Source: Metarhizobium sp964253915 (GTDB taxonomy: Bacteria > Pseudomonadota > Alphaproteobacteria > Rhizobiales > Rhizobiaceae). From it: a stretch of DNA of 64,000 bases. The notes beneath the pieces were generated by a model. It ran no database searches. It saw only the letters and a program-made list of their open reading frames with translations, and was not told where the DNA came from. This document shows positions 52,593 to 61,815 of this stretch, in pieces. How positions within the stretch are numbered: position 1 is the first letter of the stretch; the number at the start of each line of letters is the position of its first letter. The translations under genes were made by a program, and so were the position numbers. The stretch covers positions 62,001 through 126,000 of the forward strand of contig NZ_CAXUSG020000003.1 in NCBI RefSeq assembly GCF_964253915.1, given 5' to 3'.

Positions 52593-54713
52593 ATGGACGC
52601 GGAAATCGATCTCAAGAGCATAACCGGTCTGTTGCAGCGCCAGGTGAAGCTAATCCTGACCACCGCGGCGGCCATTCTGGTCATAAGTCTTTGTATCATA
52701 TACACTTTGACACCACGCTACAGTGCTACGGCCCTGCTGATGGTCGATACGACGAGCAAGGATCTGCTGGCGCGCGAGCGGGGGTATAGTAATTCCGGCG
52801 CGGACAATGCGCGGGTCGAAAGCGAGGTCGGCATCCTTCGCTCGGATCAGGTGCTGATCGACGTGATCCGCGACCACAACCTGATCGCCGATGAAGAATT
52901 CGGGCGCGGCACGGGTTGGAAAGACCGCATCTTTGCCCTGCTGCATCTGGCGCGGCCGCTGTCGACGGCCGACGAAACGCTGAGTTCGGCTGTCGATAGC
53001 TTGCGCTCGGCCGTCAGCATCAGCCGCAACGGCCTGACTTACCTGATTTCGATCGGCGTCACCTCGCGGGACCCGCAAAAGGCGGCAGCGCTCGCCAATG
53101 CCATGGCGCAAGCCTACATCCGCCAGCAGATTGCCGCAAAAGTGTCGACCACGGTTGCGGCGCGGGATACGATCGATGGCCGCGTCGCCGCCCTCAATGC
53201 CGTCATGATCGAAAACGAACGCCAGTTCGACGTCTACTTCAACCGTATGGAGGCAGCCGACAAGCCGGAACTGTCCCGTTTGCGGGAAGACCTCGAACAG
53301 GCCAGGACCGAGCATCTGCGACAGACGCAGCGCCTTGCCGCCCTGAAAACATTGGCCGCTTCCGAAGATATGGCCGCCTTTGTCGCAGAACTCGGCACCC
53401 CGGCCTTGCTGCAATTGCAAAAGCAGCACGAAAGCATGGCCCGGAAGGTAGCTGGCCTTGCCGAAAATGCCCCGGCGCGGGCAAAGCTGGTCAAGGATCT
53501 GGCCGGTCTCGACACCATGCTGCGCGACAAGGCGGCGGCAGAAATCGGCAGCCTGACAAAACGTGTCGCCGATCTCGACGACCATGCCCGGTCACTGCGA
53601 CAGCAGCTTCGCCGCGACGCGCTGCAAAGAGATCTGCCGCCCGAAAGCCTTGCCGAACTCTACGGCATGCAGCAATCCGCCGAAATCGTTCAGGCGCAAT
53701 ACCAAAATCTCCTGGCAAAGCTGCGCGAACTCGACGTGCAATCCGACTTGCAGATGCCGGATAGCCGCATTGTCTCTGCCGCGCTGGTGCCGACCATCCC
53801 TGCCTTTCCCGACAAACCGCTCGGCCTCGGGCTGACGCTCGTCTGTTCGTTGCTGGTCGCCATCGGCGCTGCTGTATTGCGCGAATATTTCGTCGGCGGT
53901 TTTACCAGTGAAAACCAGGTCGAGGCGGTCTTGAAAGTGCCGCTGACCACGGTCCTGCCACAGCAGGGACTTTCGGAGAGGAAGGCAGCAAAAACTGGGG
54001 AGGAACCGAGTGTCGCCGACCTGATGGTGACAGCACCCCTGTCGCGTTTCAGCGAGGCCATCCGGCGCCTGCGATTGAATATCGAGCCGGAGCGCCGTGC
54101 CGCGATCATGAAGCCCGCAGGCCGAAATGGAACGGTCGTGCTCGTCACTTCGGCGCTTGCCGGCGAGGGGAAGTCGACGGTGGCGCTTTCTCTTGGCCGG
54201 GCCTGTGCGCTTGCCGGGCAAAAGACCTTGCTGATCGATTGCGATCTCAGAAAACCCAGCATCTGCAAGCATCTGCATGTCGGGGAGCCGCGCCAGGATT
54301 TTCTCGATTACCTGCGTCTCGACCGCAAGGCCATCACCCCTTCGGAATTTGCGGTCAGCGACCCCTTGTCAGGCCTGCACGTGTTGCTCGGCGGCCGGCG
54401 CAGCGACATTCCCACCGACAGCCTGGTGACGAGCGACAAGATGGTGCGGCTTTTGGAACTGGCGCGGCGACATTTCGATTGTATTATCCTCGACACGCCG
54501 CCGGTCGAACCGGTCGTCGATGCGCTCTGCCTTTCGCGCCATGCCGATGTCGTGGTGTTCGTGATCAAGTGGGCGAGCACACCGCAAACCATCGCCAAGC
54601 GTGGGCTGGCCATGCTGCGCAAAAATGCCCCGGCAGGGACGGGCGTGGTCTCCGTGCTCAATCAGCGGGAGCGGATGGGCAGCCGGGGAGATCTGGCCTA
54701 TTACGCCCAATAG
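52593..54713 (+). CDS. Wzc/GumC-type polysaccharide co-polymerase and BY-kinase
   Basis: A 706-residue inner-membrane protein that controls chain length and export of a surface polysaccharide. The Wzz-type part has helix 1 at about residues 20-42 and a long periplasmic coiled coil (about 190-390), then helix 2 (GLGLTLVCSLLVAIGAAVL near 412-430). The cytoplasmic bacterial tyrosine kinase domain has Walker A ALAGEGKST (near 520), Walker A' LLIDCDLRKPS and Walker B CIILDTPPVEP. The usual C-terminal tyrosine cluster is reduced to one pair (LAYYAQ). It converges on the seven-gene polysaccharide cluster and overlaps its last gene by 56 bases. Confidence 0.88.
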   Translation: MDAEIDLKSITGLLQRQVKLILTTAAAILVISLCIIYTLTPRYSATALLMVDTTSKDLLARERGYSNSGADNARVESEVGILRSDQVLIDVIRDHNLIADEEFGRGTGWKDRIFALLHLARPLSTADETLSSAVDSLRSAVSISRNGLTYLISIGVTSRDPQKAAALANAMAQAYIRQQIAAKVSTTVAARDTIDGRVAALNAVMIENERQFDVYFNRMEAADKPELSRLREDLEQARTEHLRQTQRLAALKTLAASEDMAAFVAELGTPALLQLQKQHESMARKVAGLAENAPARAKLVKDLAGLDTMLRDKAAAEIGSLTKRVADLDDHARSLRQQLRRDALQRDLPPESLAELYGMQQSAEIVQAQYQNLLAKLRELDVQSDLQMPDSRIVSAALVPTIPAFPDKPLGLGLTLVCSLLVAIGAAVLREYFVGGFTSENQVEAVLKVPLTTVLPQQGLSERKAAKTGEEPSVADLMVTAPLSRFSEAIRRLRLNIEPERRAAIMKPAGRNGTVVLVTSALAGEGKSTVALSLGRACALAGQKTLLIDCDLRKPSICKHLHVGEPRQDFLDYLRLDRKAITPSEFAVSDPLSGLHVLLGGRRSDIPTDSLVTSDKMVRLLELARRHFDCIILDTPPVEPVVDALCLSRHADVVVFVIKWASTPQTIAKRGLAMLRKNAPAGTGVVSVLNQRERMGSRGDLAYYAQ

Positions 54714-55827
54714 GGCCACCGGCGATCGGCCTCGCTTGCACTTGCGGCAACAAAGCAACATAGGCCTCGACCGTGGTCTCGAGGTTGAACGCCTCGGCAC
54801 GGTGCCGCAACATTGTGCGCTCGGCGGGATGGCGCAGGGTCTCCAACATCGCTGCCGACAGGCTTTGCGCGTCGCCATTTGTGGCAAGGCGGCCGAATTG
54901 TCCGTTCATCAGGATCTCTGCCGGTCCATGCGGGCAATCCGTGGAGACGGCGGGGCAACCGCAGGCCATTGCCTCGACCAGCACGTTGCCGAAGCCTTCC
55001 CACAGCGAACTGAGCACGAAGGCATCCGCCTTGGCGAACCAGGCAAAAGGGTTTTTCTGAAAACCCGGCATGTCGATGGCGCCGTCGATGCCGAGTGCCG
55101 ATGCCTGCTGCTCCAGCCGAGCACGAAGCGGTCCATCGCCGATCAGGATCAGACGCGCCTCCGGCATCTGTCGGAAGACGCGGGCAAAACCGTCGAGCAG
55201 AAGCGCAAAATTCTTTTGTTCGACGAAGCGCCCGGCGGCAAGGAACACCATGAATTCCCCGCCAAGCCAGCGGTGCTCGACCGCTTCATCCGCAAGCGTC
55301 TCGATATCGGCCCGGTCAATCGGGTTGTAGACGACGGAAATCTGCTCCGTCGCCATTCCGGATTGTCTGCAAAGCCCGTCACGAACGCCTTGCGAAACCG
55401 CTATCACGCGATCTGCAAGAGGATAAAGCAGAGGTGCGAGAAGGAAAGGCAGCTTGTGAACGCCGCGCGCATGCCGGGCCTCCTCGGCCGGGTCGCTTTC
55501 CTCCGAAACAATGATAAAAAACCGGTGCCTGCCGAGCAATTTCAAGCCAAGCGATAGAAGATTGCCGTGCGGCGTCGCCGAGACGACGACATCCGGACGG
55601 ATGCGCCGGAGATTCCTGTGAAGCTGCCATCCGCGTTGCAGGATGGCTCCCTGCCCCATCTCCAGATGCGTGACATCGGCATCGAGCGGGAAATCTATGC
55701 GTTGCGGCCTGCCATAAGTGACGACGAAAACGTCGTGCCCCCGCGCCGCCAGAGCCCGAGACAAAAGCGTGATGCGGCTCTGTACGCCGCCGAGCGCCAG
55801 ATTTCTATACAGGAACAGGATCTTCAA
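54658..55827 (-). CDS. glycosyltransferase family 4 protein
   Basis: About 390 residues. A GT-B fold glycosyltransferase with NLALGGVQSRITLLSRALAARGH at the N-terminus and the retaining GT4 donor-site motif ALVLSSLWEGFGNVLVEAMACG-type segment (AFVLSSLWEGFGNVLVEAMA) with the E-x7-E pair. FVFLAAGRFVEQKNF-like text reads VFLAAGRFVEQKNFALLL. The preferred start is TTG at 55827, with GGAGGG five bases upstream; the ATG at 55890 lies within the upstream gene. It overlaps the end of the ligase/polymerase gene by 23 bases and the convergent kinase gene by 56 bases. Last gene of the cluster. Confidence 0.85.
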   Translation of the reverse strand: MKILFLYRNLALGGVQSRITLLSRALAARGHDVFVVTYGRPQRIDFPLDADVTHLEMGQGAILQRGWQLHRNLRRIRPDVVVSATPHGNLLSLGLKLLGRHRFFIIVSEESDPAEEARHARGVHKLPFLLAPLLYPLADRVIAVSQGVRDGLCRQSGMATEQISVVYNPIDRADIETLADEAVEHRWLGGEFMVFLAAGRFVEQKNFALLLDGFARVFRQMPEARLILIGDGPLRARLEQQASALGIDGAIDMPGFQKNPFAWFAKADAFVLSSLWEGFGNVLVEAMACGCPAVSTDCPHGPAEILMNGQFGRLATNGDAQSLSAAMLETLRHPAERTMLRHRAEAFNLETTVEAYVALLPQVQARPIAGGPIGRNRPDLPGCPSAPAD

Positions 55828-57061
55828 GAGTTCCCTCCTGTCGGGGCAGGCGTGTGTCGGCAACGGCGTCGCTGCCGGGTAGAAGGGCAACGAAGAGGAT
55901 GGTGAAAATGTTGTTCTGCACCAGCAGCACCGCCTCGGTCAGCGACAGCACAACAATCGCCACGGCAAGGATGAAGGCAAGCAGCCAGGTGCCATCGCCG
56001 CCACGCATGAAGCGGATAAACGACGAGCAGCCCAGACTGACGAGCATCAGCACGACCAGCACAAGCCCGACAGCGCCGAGTTGCAGGAAAATCTCGATGT
56101 AGCCGTTATGCGCCTGGACCGGCATCCATCCCAGCCGGCTCCAGAGCAGGATGACGTCCTCGTTCTCCGGCGACCAGAAGGCTCCGTATCCCTTGCCGAG
56201 CAGCGGCGCCTTTCCTCCGATCCGCAACAACTCGTCCCAGAGCGGCAGCCGCCCGGACAGTGTCGCGTTTCTGCCGATGGCCGCGGCCATCTCGTCGAAG
56301 GTCAGCAGTGCAACGGAGGCGGCAAGCAGGCCGCCAAGGCCGACGCCAAACGTTGCAACGCCAATGCCGACGCGGGCGTGCCTCAGGATCAGAACAAGGG
56401 TCAGAAGCCCCAGCGCGATGATCAACACGGCGACGGCTGTTGCCGAACGGGTTCCAATGATGACCACGACCGACGAGCAGAGGAGCACCAGGTTTTCCGT
56501 GCGCTTGCGACGCCCTGGCGAAAATACGCGGAAAAGACCGATGAGGACGCCGATCAGCGCGATGCGGCCGAGCACGTTCTTCTGGGTGAAGAGGCCACGC
56601 CAGGCACCGTCCGTTGGGAAGCCGGCGATGCCGGTCTGCGGCAGGAAAAAAACCACGAGAACATTGATGGCCAGCACGATCAGGATGGCGCGGCCGGCAA
56701 GCGCGATGAAATCGCGACGACCGAGGGTCTGGACGGCAAAGACAGCGACAAGCATTGTCAACATCAGTGCAAAACTCCGCACCGCCGTCGCCTCCGGCCG
56801 GGCCGACCAGAACACCGAAAGAGCCGACCAGAAGAGAACCACGCCGAGCAGCCATTCCGACACCGCTCCGCGAAAGCGGATGCCCCGCCCGAGCAAACCA
56901 AGGCCGATGACGGCGGCGAAGGTACACAACAGCAGCGACTGGTTGAGAAAACCGCTTTCGGCCGCCATTCCGGTCGGCGTCTGCAGGCTTGGGGCAAAGG
57001 TGCCGGTGGAAACGATCAGGGCCAAGACGACGGTGGTTTCGAAAAGCCGCGATGCATTCAT
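55805..57061 (-). CDS. O-antigen ligase/polymerase family membrane protein
   Basis: A 418-residue polytopic protein with about ten to twelve hydrophobic segments and a large loop containing APLLGKGYGAFWSPENED and MPVQAHNGYIEIFLQLGAVG, the Wzy_C/O-antigen ligase signature with H-N-G-Y-I-E. In this setting, it is most likely the polysaccharide polymerase (Wzy or ExoQ-like), joining repeat units in the periplasm. A ligase role is possible. A 186-base gap separates it from the GT2 gene. Confidence 0.85.
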   Translation of the reverse strand: MNASRLFETTVVLALIVSTGTFAPSLQTPTGMAAESGFLNQSLLLCTFAAVIGLGLLGRGIRFRGAVSEWLLGVVLFWSALSVFWSARPEATAVRSFALMLTMLVAVFAVQTLGRRDFIALAGRAILIVLAINVLVVFFLPQTGIAGFPTDGAWRGLFTQKNVLGRIALIGVLIGLFRVFSPGRRKRTENLVLLCSSVVVIIGTRSATAVAVLIIALGLLTLVLILRHARVGIGVATFGVGLGGLLAASVALLTFDEMAAAIGRNATLSGRLPLWDELLRIGGKAPLLGKGYGAFWSPENEDVILLWSRLGWMPVQAHNGYIEIFLQLGAVGLVLVVLMLVSLGCSSFIRFMRGGDGTWLLAFILAVAIVVLSLTEAVLLVQNNIFTILFVALLPGSDAVADTRLPRQEGTLEDPVPV

Positions 57062-57247
57062 GGCGATGCATCTTGTCTATATGGCTGTCCCGCCGGCCTA
57101 TCCGGATCGGCAGACCAGAAAATTGCATCTTGTGCCCGACGGAAAAGCAGGGTTGCCGCTTTTGGCGGGGCCTGCTCGCTTACGCCAAACAAGCAGGCGT
57201 TGCGGCGGCAAAATCTTGGACCCATGGGGGAGCAATCCTTCCGCATC

Positions 57248-58183
57248 TCATCTCCGCAGGTGGGTGAGGAAAAACTCAAGGAGCGGTCCCTTGAGCCGAT
57301 GCGGCAGCAAGTGCCTTGCCGTCATGGCAAGGCTCTGCGGCAGCGGGATGCCTCCGATCCGGTATCCTTGCCACATCCGCAGGAGATTGAGGCAAAGATT
57401 GCCCGGCAATTCATGTTGGGCGACGGCGCGGGCGAGAAAGGCTGCGCGTGCCTGCGGCGTCAGAAGCCGGTTGCGACTGACCCAGGCCGCATGGCGGGAA
57501 AAATCGATATCATGCGATAGACGCCCCTCATTCTCCTCGTCGTGATAGATGAACCCCGGTTGCAGCAGGATGTCGATCCGATACCCTCGTTTCTCCGCCC
57601 GCATGAGGAAATCGAGATCCTGGAACTTGTCGATATCCGGATCGAACAGCAGATCGAGAGCCGTCGCGGCTTGCATAGCCAGCGATGAGGTTAGCAGGAA
57701 ATTGCCTCCGGCCATGAAGAAGGAAGCAACATCTTCCTGCGCCCTCATGGACCGCCGTGGAAACCGCCAACAGGCGCCGGAGGCCCGCTTGCGAAGACCG
57801 GCCGTCGAAACGATGCCGTGCGGAAACTGCGCAAGATGGACGGCTGCCTGCGCCAGCATTGCCGGCAGGTATTCGTCGTCACAATCAAGGAAGGCGCAGT
57901 ATCGTGCGGTTGCCGCGCGGATGCCGGCGTTGCGGGCAGCATTGGCATTGGCCTCGGGCAGGCCGATGACCTTTATTTTGCCGCCTTGGAATTCCCTTCG
58001 AACCACGTCCATCTGGCCCAGTGCGGGGCCGTTGCAGACGATAATGATCTCGGATGCCGCATGGGTTTGCCGTCTGACGCTGAGCACCGAGCGGCGCAGC
58101 TGGTCCAAGCCGCGGTGCCAGGGAATGACGATGGAAAAATCGCAGGTGTTCATCTGTCGATATTCGCTCGCCTGCTCTCGCAT
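57248..58183 (-). CDS. glycosyltransferase family 2 protein
   Basis: A 311-residue GT-A fold inverting glycosyltransferase. It opens FSIVIPWHRGLDQLRRSVLS, has the nucleotide and metal region in YCAFLDCDDEYLPAML (DxD-like D-C-D-D) and a later acidic HDEENEG. The cytoplasmic enzyme adds a sugar to the growing lipid-linked unit; donor and acceptor are unknown. ATG at 58183 (behind GGTGGGG) and 58153 are both possible starts. It follows the WecG-type gene by 11 bases. Confidence 0.85.
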   Translation of the reverse strand: MREQASEYRQMNTCDFSIVIPWHRGLDQLRRSVLSVRRQTHAASEIIIVCNGPALGQMDVVRREFQGGKIKVIGLPEANANAARNAGIRAATARYCAFLDCDDEYLPAMLAQAAVHLAQFPHGIVSTAGLRKRASGACWRFPRRSMRAQEDVASFFMAGGNFLLTSSLAMQAATALDLLFDPDIDKFQDLDFLMRAEKRGYRIDILLQPGFIYHDEENEGRLSHDIDFSRHAAWVSRNRLLTPQARAAFLARAVAQHELPGNLCLNLLRMWQGYRIGGIPLPQSLAMTARHLLPHRLKGPLLEFFLTHLRR

Positions 58184-58194
58184 CGCCCCACCGC

Positions 58195-59001
58195 CTAGCC
58201 TAAACGTTTCGCGACAGTCGGATGCCTGGTGTTTTCATGCCACGCCTTGTCGAGGCCAAGTCGTTGTCGCGCCACAAACCACAGATAGAGTAGGTTGAGA
58301 TAAAGATAACGACGCCAGAGACGGCGTGGCTCCTGCCACAGCCGGAAGACCCATTCCAGTCCACGATCCTGCATCCATTTTGGCGCCTGCGGCAGCAGGC
58401 CGGCGTGAAAATCGAAGGCGGCGCCGACAGCGATCAAGGGCATGGAAAGCGCATTCCGGTTTTCGAAGACATAGGCTTCCTGCCGCGGGCAGCCGAGGCC
58501 GACAAAAACCATGTCCGCGCCCGATACCTTGATCCGCTCTACCATGCGGATGTTCTCCTCCCTCGTCAGCGCGCGAAATTGTGACGGCGCCGTGCCGGCA
58601 ATGCGCAGCGCCGGATGCGCCCGGTGCAGGTTGGCGGTCCAGGCATCCAGCACCAGCTGTCGGCTGCCGTAGAGGAAAATCGACAATCCTTGCCGTTCGG
58701 CTGCAGCGCACAGGCGCTCCACCAGTTCGGGGCCATAAACGCGGTCCGGCAGTCGTTGCCCATGCAGAAGGCGCAAGGCCCACCGCACAGGCTGGCCGTC
58801 CGGAGTGAGGATGTCGAGGGCGTTCAGCCGGTATTTCTGTTCCGGATCGAGAGCACCGGTCATGACGCCGTGTACGGCAAGCGCCGAGACACCGAGTGCC
58901 CTGCGATGCCGTGCGGCATCGATCACGGCGGTTACCACGCCGTCATAATCGACGACGCTGATCTCGATGCCGAGAATGTTTCTCCTGCCGCGATCGATCA
59001 T
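58195..59001 (-). CDS. WecG/TagA/CpsF family glycosyltransferase
   Basis: A 268-residue member of GT26. Diagnostic segments are LDILTPDGQPVRWALRLLHG, RVYGPELVERLC, SIFLYGSRQLVLDAW, and VFVGLGCPRQEAYVFEN, with GAAFDFHAGLLPQAPKWMQDRGLEW close to the end. Such enzymes add ManNAcA, glucose or similar sugars to lipid-linked intermediates in capsule, ECA or EPS synthesis. A C-terminal amphipathic Arg/Leu-rich region probably attaches to the membrane. It overlaps the epimerase gene by four bases (ATGA). Confidence 0.88.
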   Translation of the reverse strand: MIDRGRRNILGIEISVVDYDGVVTAVIDAARHRRALGVSALAVHGVMTGALDPEQKYRLNALDILTPDGQPVRWALRLLHGQRLPDRVYGPELVERLCAAAERQGLSIFLYGSRQLVLDAWTANLHRAHPALRIAGTAPSQFRALTREENIRMVERIKVSGADMVFVGLGCPRQEAYVFENRNALSMPLIAVGAAFDFHAGLLPQAPKWMQDRGLEWVFRLWQEPRRLWRRYLYLNLLYLWFVARQRLGLDKAWHENTRHPTVAKRLG

Positions 59002-60086
59002 GCCCGCCTCGTCCAGCGTGGCAGGCCGGTTTCGTAGATTTCCTGCAATATCGCGGCAAGGTCGTAGTCGGCCTGAAAATCCGGATAGTCACGGCGGAAG
59101 GCCGTTATGTCGCTGATCCACCAGATATGATCGCCGATGCGGTTTTCCGCCTCATAACCGGCCTTGAACGGGCGGGCGGTGATCTGCTCGCACAGCGCGA
59201 TCGCTTCCAGAACCGAACAACTGGAGCGCCGGCCGCCGCCGATATTGTAGACACGGCCGGGCTTGGGATCGGACGCAAAACACCAGAGTGCCTTGACCAG
59301 GTCGCGCGCATGCAGGTTGTCGCGTACCTGCTTTCCCCCGTAACCGTAGATCCGGTAAAGGCTGCCGGTGGCGGCGCATTTCATCAGATAGGCGAGGAAA
59401 CCGTGCTGCTCCGCTCCGGAATGCCCGCCGCCCGTCAGGCAGCCGCCGCGAAAACACGCCGTGTTCATGCCGAAATAACGGCCATACTCCTGCACGAGGA
59501 TATCGGCGGAGAGTTTCGAGGCTCCGAACAGGCTGTGAGTGCACTGGTCGATGCCCATGGTCTCGTCGATGCCGTAGGAAAAAAACGCATGATCGCTGCG
59601 GATTTCCCAGCGCGTTTCCTTCTCCTCCAGCGGCAACCGGTTGGGCCGGTCACCATAGACCTTGTTGGTGGAGAGAAAAACGAAAGCCGCTTCCGGCGCG
59701 TGTCGGCGCACCGCTTCCAGCATGTTCAAGGTGCCGACCGCATTGATGCCGAAATCGGTGAACGGTTCGCGGGCGGCCCAATCGTGTGAAGGCTGGGCGG
59801 CGGCATGGATGACGAGGCTGAGAGCATTGCCCAGCGACAAGCAAAGCCGCTGGAGCCCATCGGCATCCCGAACATCGATCGCTTCATGGCGGAAGCGCCG
59901 ATGGCGCCGGTCAAGCTCGGCGATGCGCCAGCGTGTGGAGGCTTCGTCACCGAAAAATCGGGCGCGCATATCATTGTCGATGCCGATCACATCCATGCCC
60001 TGCGCGACCAGGAATTCGACCATTTCCGAACCGACCAGCCCGCCGGCGCCGGTGACAAGCGCAACACTCATGGCATTCGCCCTCAA
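58998..60086 (-). CDS. NAD-dependent sugar epimerase/dehydratase (tyvelose epimerase-like)
   Basis: A 362-residue extended SDR. The Rossmann motif TGAGGLVGSEMVEFL is at about residues 12-26, and HAAAQPSHDWAAREPF and FLSTNKVYGDRPN follow. It resembles CDP-tyvelose 2-epimerase-like enzymes acting on nucleotide sugars. The expected catalytic YxxxK reads FGASK (HSLFGASKLSAD), so Tyr is replaced by Phe; this substitution may be normal in its subgroup. The alternative start MSVALVT lies five codons in, with a better match to homologues. Coupled to the WecG-type gene. Confidence 0.82.
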   Translation of the reverse strand: MRANAMSVALVTGAGGLVGSEMVEFLVAQGMDVIGIDNDMRARFFGDEASTRWRIAELDRRHRRFRHEAIDVRDADGLQRLCLSLGNALSLVIHAAAQPSHDWAAREPFTDFGINAVGTLNMLEAVRRHAPEAAFVFLSTNKVYGDRPNRLPLEEKETRWEIRSDHAFFSYGIDETMGIDQCTHSLFGASKLSADILVQEYGRYFGMNTACFRGGCLTGGGHSGAEQHGFLAYLMKCAATGSLYRIYGYGGKQVRDNLHARDLVKALWCFASDPKPGRVYNIGGGRRSSCSVLEAIALCEQITARPFKAGYEAENRIGDHIWWISDITAFRRDYPDFQADYDLAAILQEIYETGLPRWTRRA

Positions 60087-60097
60087 AACTCACGGGT

Positions 60098-61048
60098 TTA
60101 AGCTGCCACCGCCGGCTTCACTTGTTCCTCGAAATAGCCGATGGTTCGGCGCAAGCCATCGCGCAAGGCGATGCGAGGCATCCAGTTCAGCCAGGTGCGG
60201 GCGAGCGCAATATCCGGGCAGCGCTGCAGCGGGTCATCGCTCGGCAGCGGCATATGGATCATTTTCGAGCGCGAGCCGGTTGCCTCCAGCACCAGTTCCG
60301 CCAGCTGCCGGACGGTGAATTCCTGCGGGTTGCCGATATTGACCGGAAAACTCACCTCATCCGGGGCGTCCATCAGGCGCACCAGGCCTTCCAGCAGGTC
60401 GTCGCGGTAGCAGAAAGAACGCGTCTGTTGACCGTCGCCATAGATGGTGATGTCGTTGCCGCTGAGCGCCTGCACGATGAAGTTGGCGACGACGCGGCCA
60501 TCGTCGATATCCATGCCCGGCCCGTAGGTGTTGAAGATTCTCGCCACCCGGACATCAAGGCCGTATTGGCGCTGGTAATCATAGATTGCGGTTTCCGCGG
60601 CGCGTTTGCCCTCGTCGTAGCAGGCCCGGATGCCGACGGGGCTGACATTGCCGCAATAGTTCTCTGTCTGCGGATGGATGTGCGGATTGCCATAGACCTC
60701 CGAAGTCGAGGCCTGCAGGAATTTTGCACCGCTGCGGCGGGCAAGTTCGAGCATATTGAGAACCCCGAGCACACTGGTTTTCAACGTGTTGATCGGATCT
60801 GCCTGATAGTGCCGCGGCGACGCCGGGCAGGCAAGATTGAAGATTTCGTCGACATCAACGTCCAAGGGACGGCAGACGTCGCGCTCATAGAAGGCAAAGC
60901 GCGGATGGAGGGCGAGGCTACGGATATTCTCCGGCCTTCCGGTCCAGAAATTGTCGAGGCAGATGACACTGTCGCCACGCTGCAGCAATTTTTCGCAAAG
61001 AGCAGCGCCCAGAAAGCCCGCGCCTCCGGTTACCAAGATTCTCGCCAT
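60098..61048 (-). CDS. UDP-glucuronate decarboxylase-like SDR (UXS type)
   Basis: A 316-residue extended SDR. TGGAGFLGAALCEKLL binds NAD; NLACPASPRHYQADPINTLK, TSEVYGNP and VGIRACYDEGKRAAE (catalytic Tyr/Lys) are the hallmarks of UDP-xylose synthase, which turns UDP-GlcA into UDP-Xyl. RIFNTYGPGMDIDDGRVVANF is also conserved. This implies a xylose-containing polysaccharide if the neighbouring enzymes use it. It is the second gene of the cluster, 26 bases after the sugar transferase and 11 before the epimerase. Confidence 0.87.
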   Translation of the reverse strand: MARILVTGGAGFLGAALCEKLLQRGDSVICLDNFWTGRPENIRSLALHPRFAFYERDVCRPLDVDVDEIFNLACPASPRHYQADPINTLKTSVLGVLNMLELARRSGAKFLQASTSEVYGNPHIHPQTENYCGNVSPVGIRACYDEGKRAAETAIYDYQRQYGLDVRVARIFNTYGPGMDIDDGRVVANFIVQALSGNDITIYGDGQQTRSFCYRDDLLEGLVRLMDAPDEVSFPVNIGNPQEFTVRQLAELVLEATGSRSKMIHMPLPSDDPLQRCPDIALARTWLNWMPRIALRDGLRRTIGYFEEQVKPAVAA

Positions 61049-61074
61049 GTTGTCACCAGATGCTGTTTGTGTTC

Positions 61075-61815
61075 CTAAAAACCCCGGCCGCCGCGCAACT
61101 CGTTGCGGATCGTAGCCAGCACGATCCTGGCATCCAGCCAGAAGGACATGTTTCTGATGTAGTGCAGATCACAGGCAATGCGTGCCCGCGCCTTGTCGCG
61201 CCTGCCAGTCGGTCCGCGCAAGCCACGTATCTGCGCCAGTCCTGTCAGGCCCGGCCGCACGGCATGGCGAGCATGGTAATCGGGCACGATTTCTTCATAG
61301 GGCCGCTTTGCCGCCAGCATGCCGACAGGATGGCATCTCGGCCCGACGAAGGACATCTCACCTTTGAGAATATTCAGGAGTTGCGGCAGTTCGTCGATGT
61401 TCGTCCGGCGCAGAAACGCACCGATCCGCGTCATTCGCGGATCGCCGTCCACGGCCTGGACCATCGCCCCGTCGTCGCAAGCTTCTACACGCATCGAGCG
61501 AAACTTGACGACCCGAAAAACCGTCCCCCTTCGACCCCAGCGGCGCTGGAAAAACAGCGCGGGGCCAGGGCTTTCGAGGCGGACCAGCAAAGCGATGAAA
61601 AGCAGAAACGGGAAGAGAAGAAAAAGCAAAAGAAACGCAGTACAAAAGTCGATCATACGCTTGATGACCGCATAAACATCGTTTTCGGTGCGGAAGAAGG
61701 AATTTTGTGGCAAACGGTGTCTGCCGAATCCTGCGTATTTCTCCTGCTTTTCAGCATAGGCATGCCGAAAAACAGGATAAGCGTGGCCCGCCGATCGCAT
61801 GGTGAACTCCAACAC
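61075..61815 (-). CDS. initiating sugar transferase (WcaJ/ExoY-like)
   Basis: A 246-residue bacterial sugar transferase that links the first sugar-1-phosphate to undecaprenyl phosphate. A hydrophobic anchor at about residues 54-78 (FCTAFLLLFLLFPFLLFIAL) precedes the catalytic domain with FRVVKFRSM, RRTNIDELPQLLNILKGEMS, SFVGPRCHP and PGLTGLAQI. The short single-anchor form is like ExoY or WcaJ C-terminal half. The start MLEFTMRS at 61815 may be replaced by MRS at 61800. First gene of the seven-gene cluster. Confidence 0.87.
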   Translation of the reverse strand: MLEFTMRSAGHAYPVFRHAYAEKQEKYAGFGRHRLPQNSFFRTENDVYAVIKRMIDFCTAFLLLFLLFPFLLFIALLVRLESPGPALFFQRRWGRRGTVFRVVKFRSMRVEACDDGAMVQAVDGDPRMTRIGAFLRRTNIDELPQLLNILKGEMSFVGPRCHPVGMLAAKRPYEEIVPDYHARHAVRPGLTGLAQIRGLRGPTGRRDKARARIACDLHYIRNMSFWLDARIVLATIRNELRGGRGF

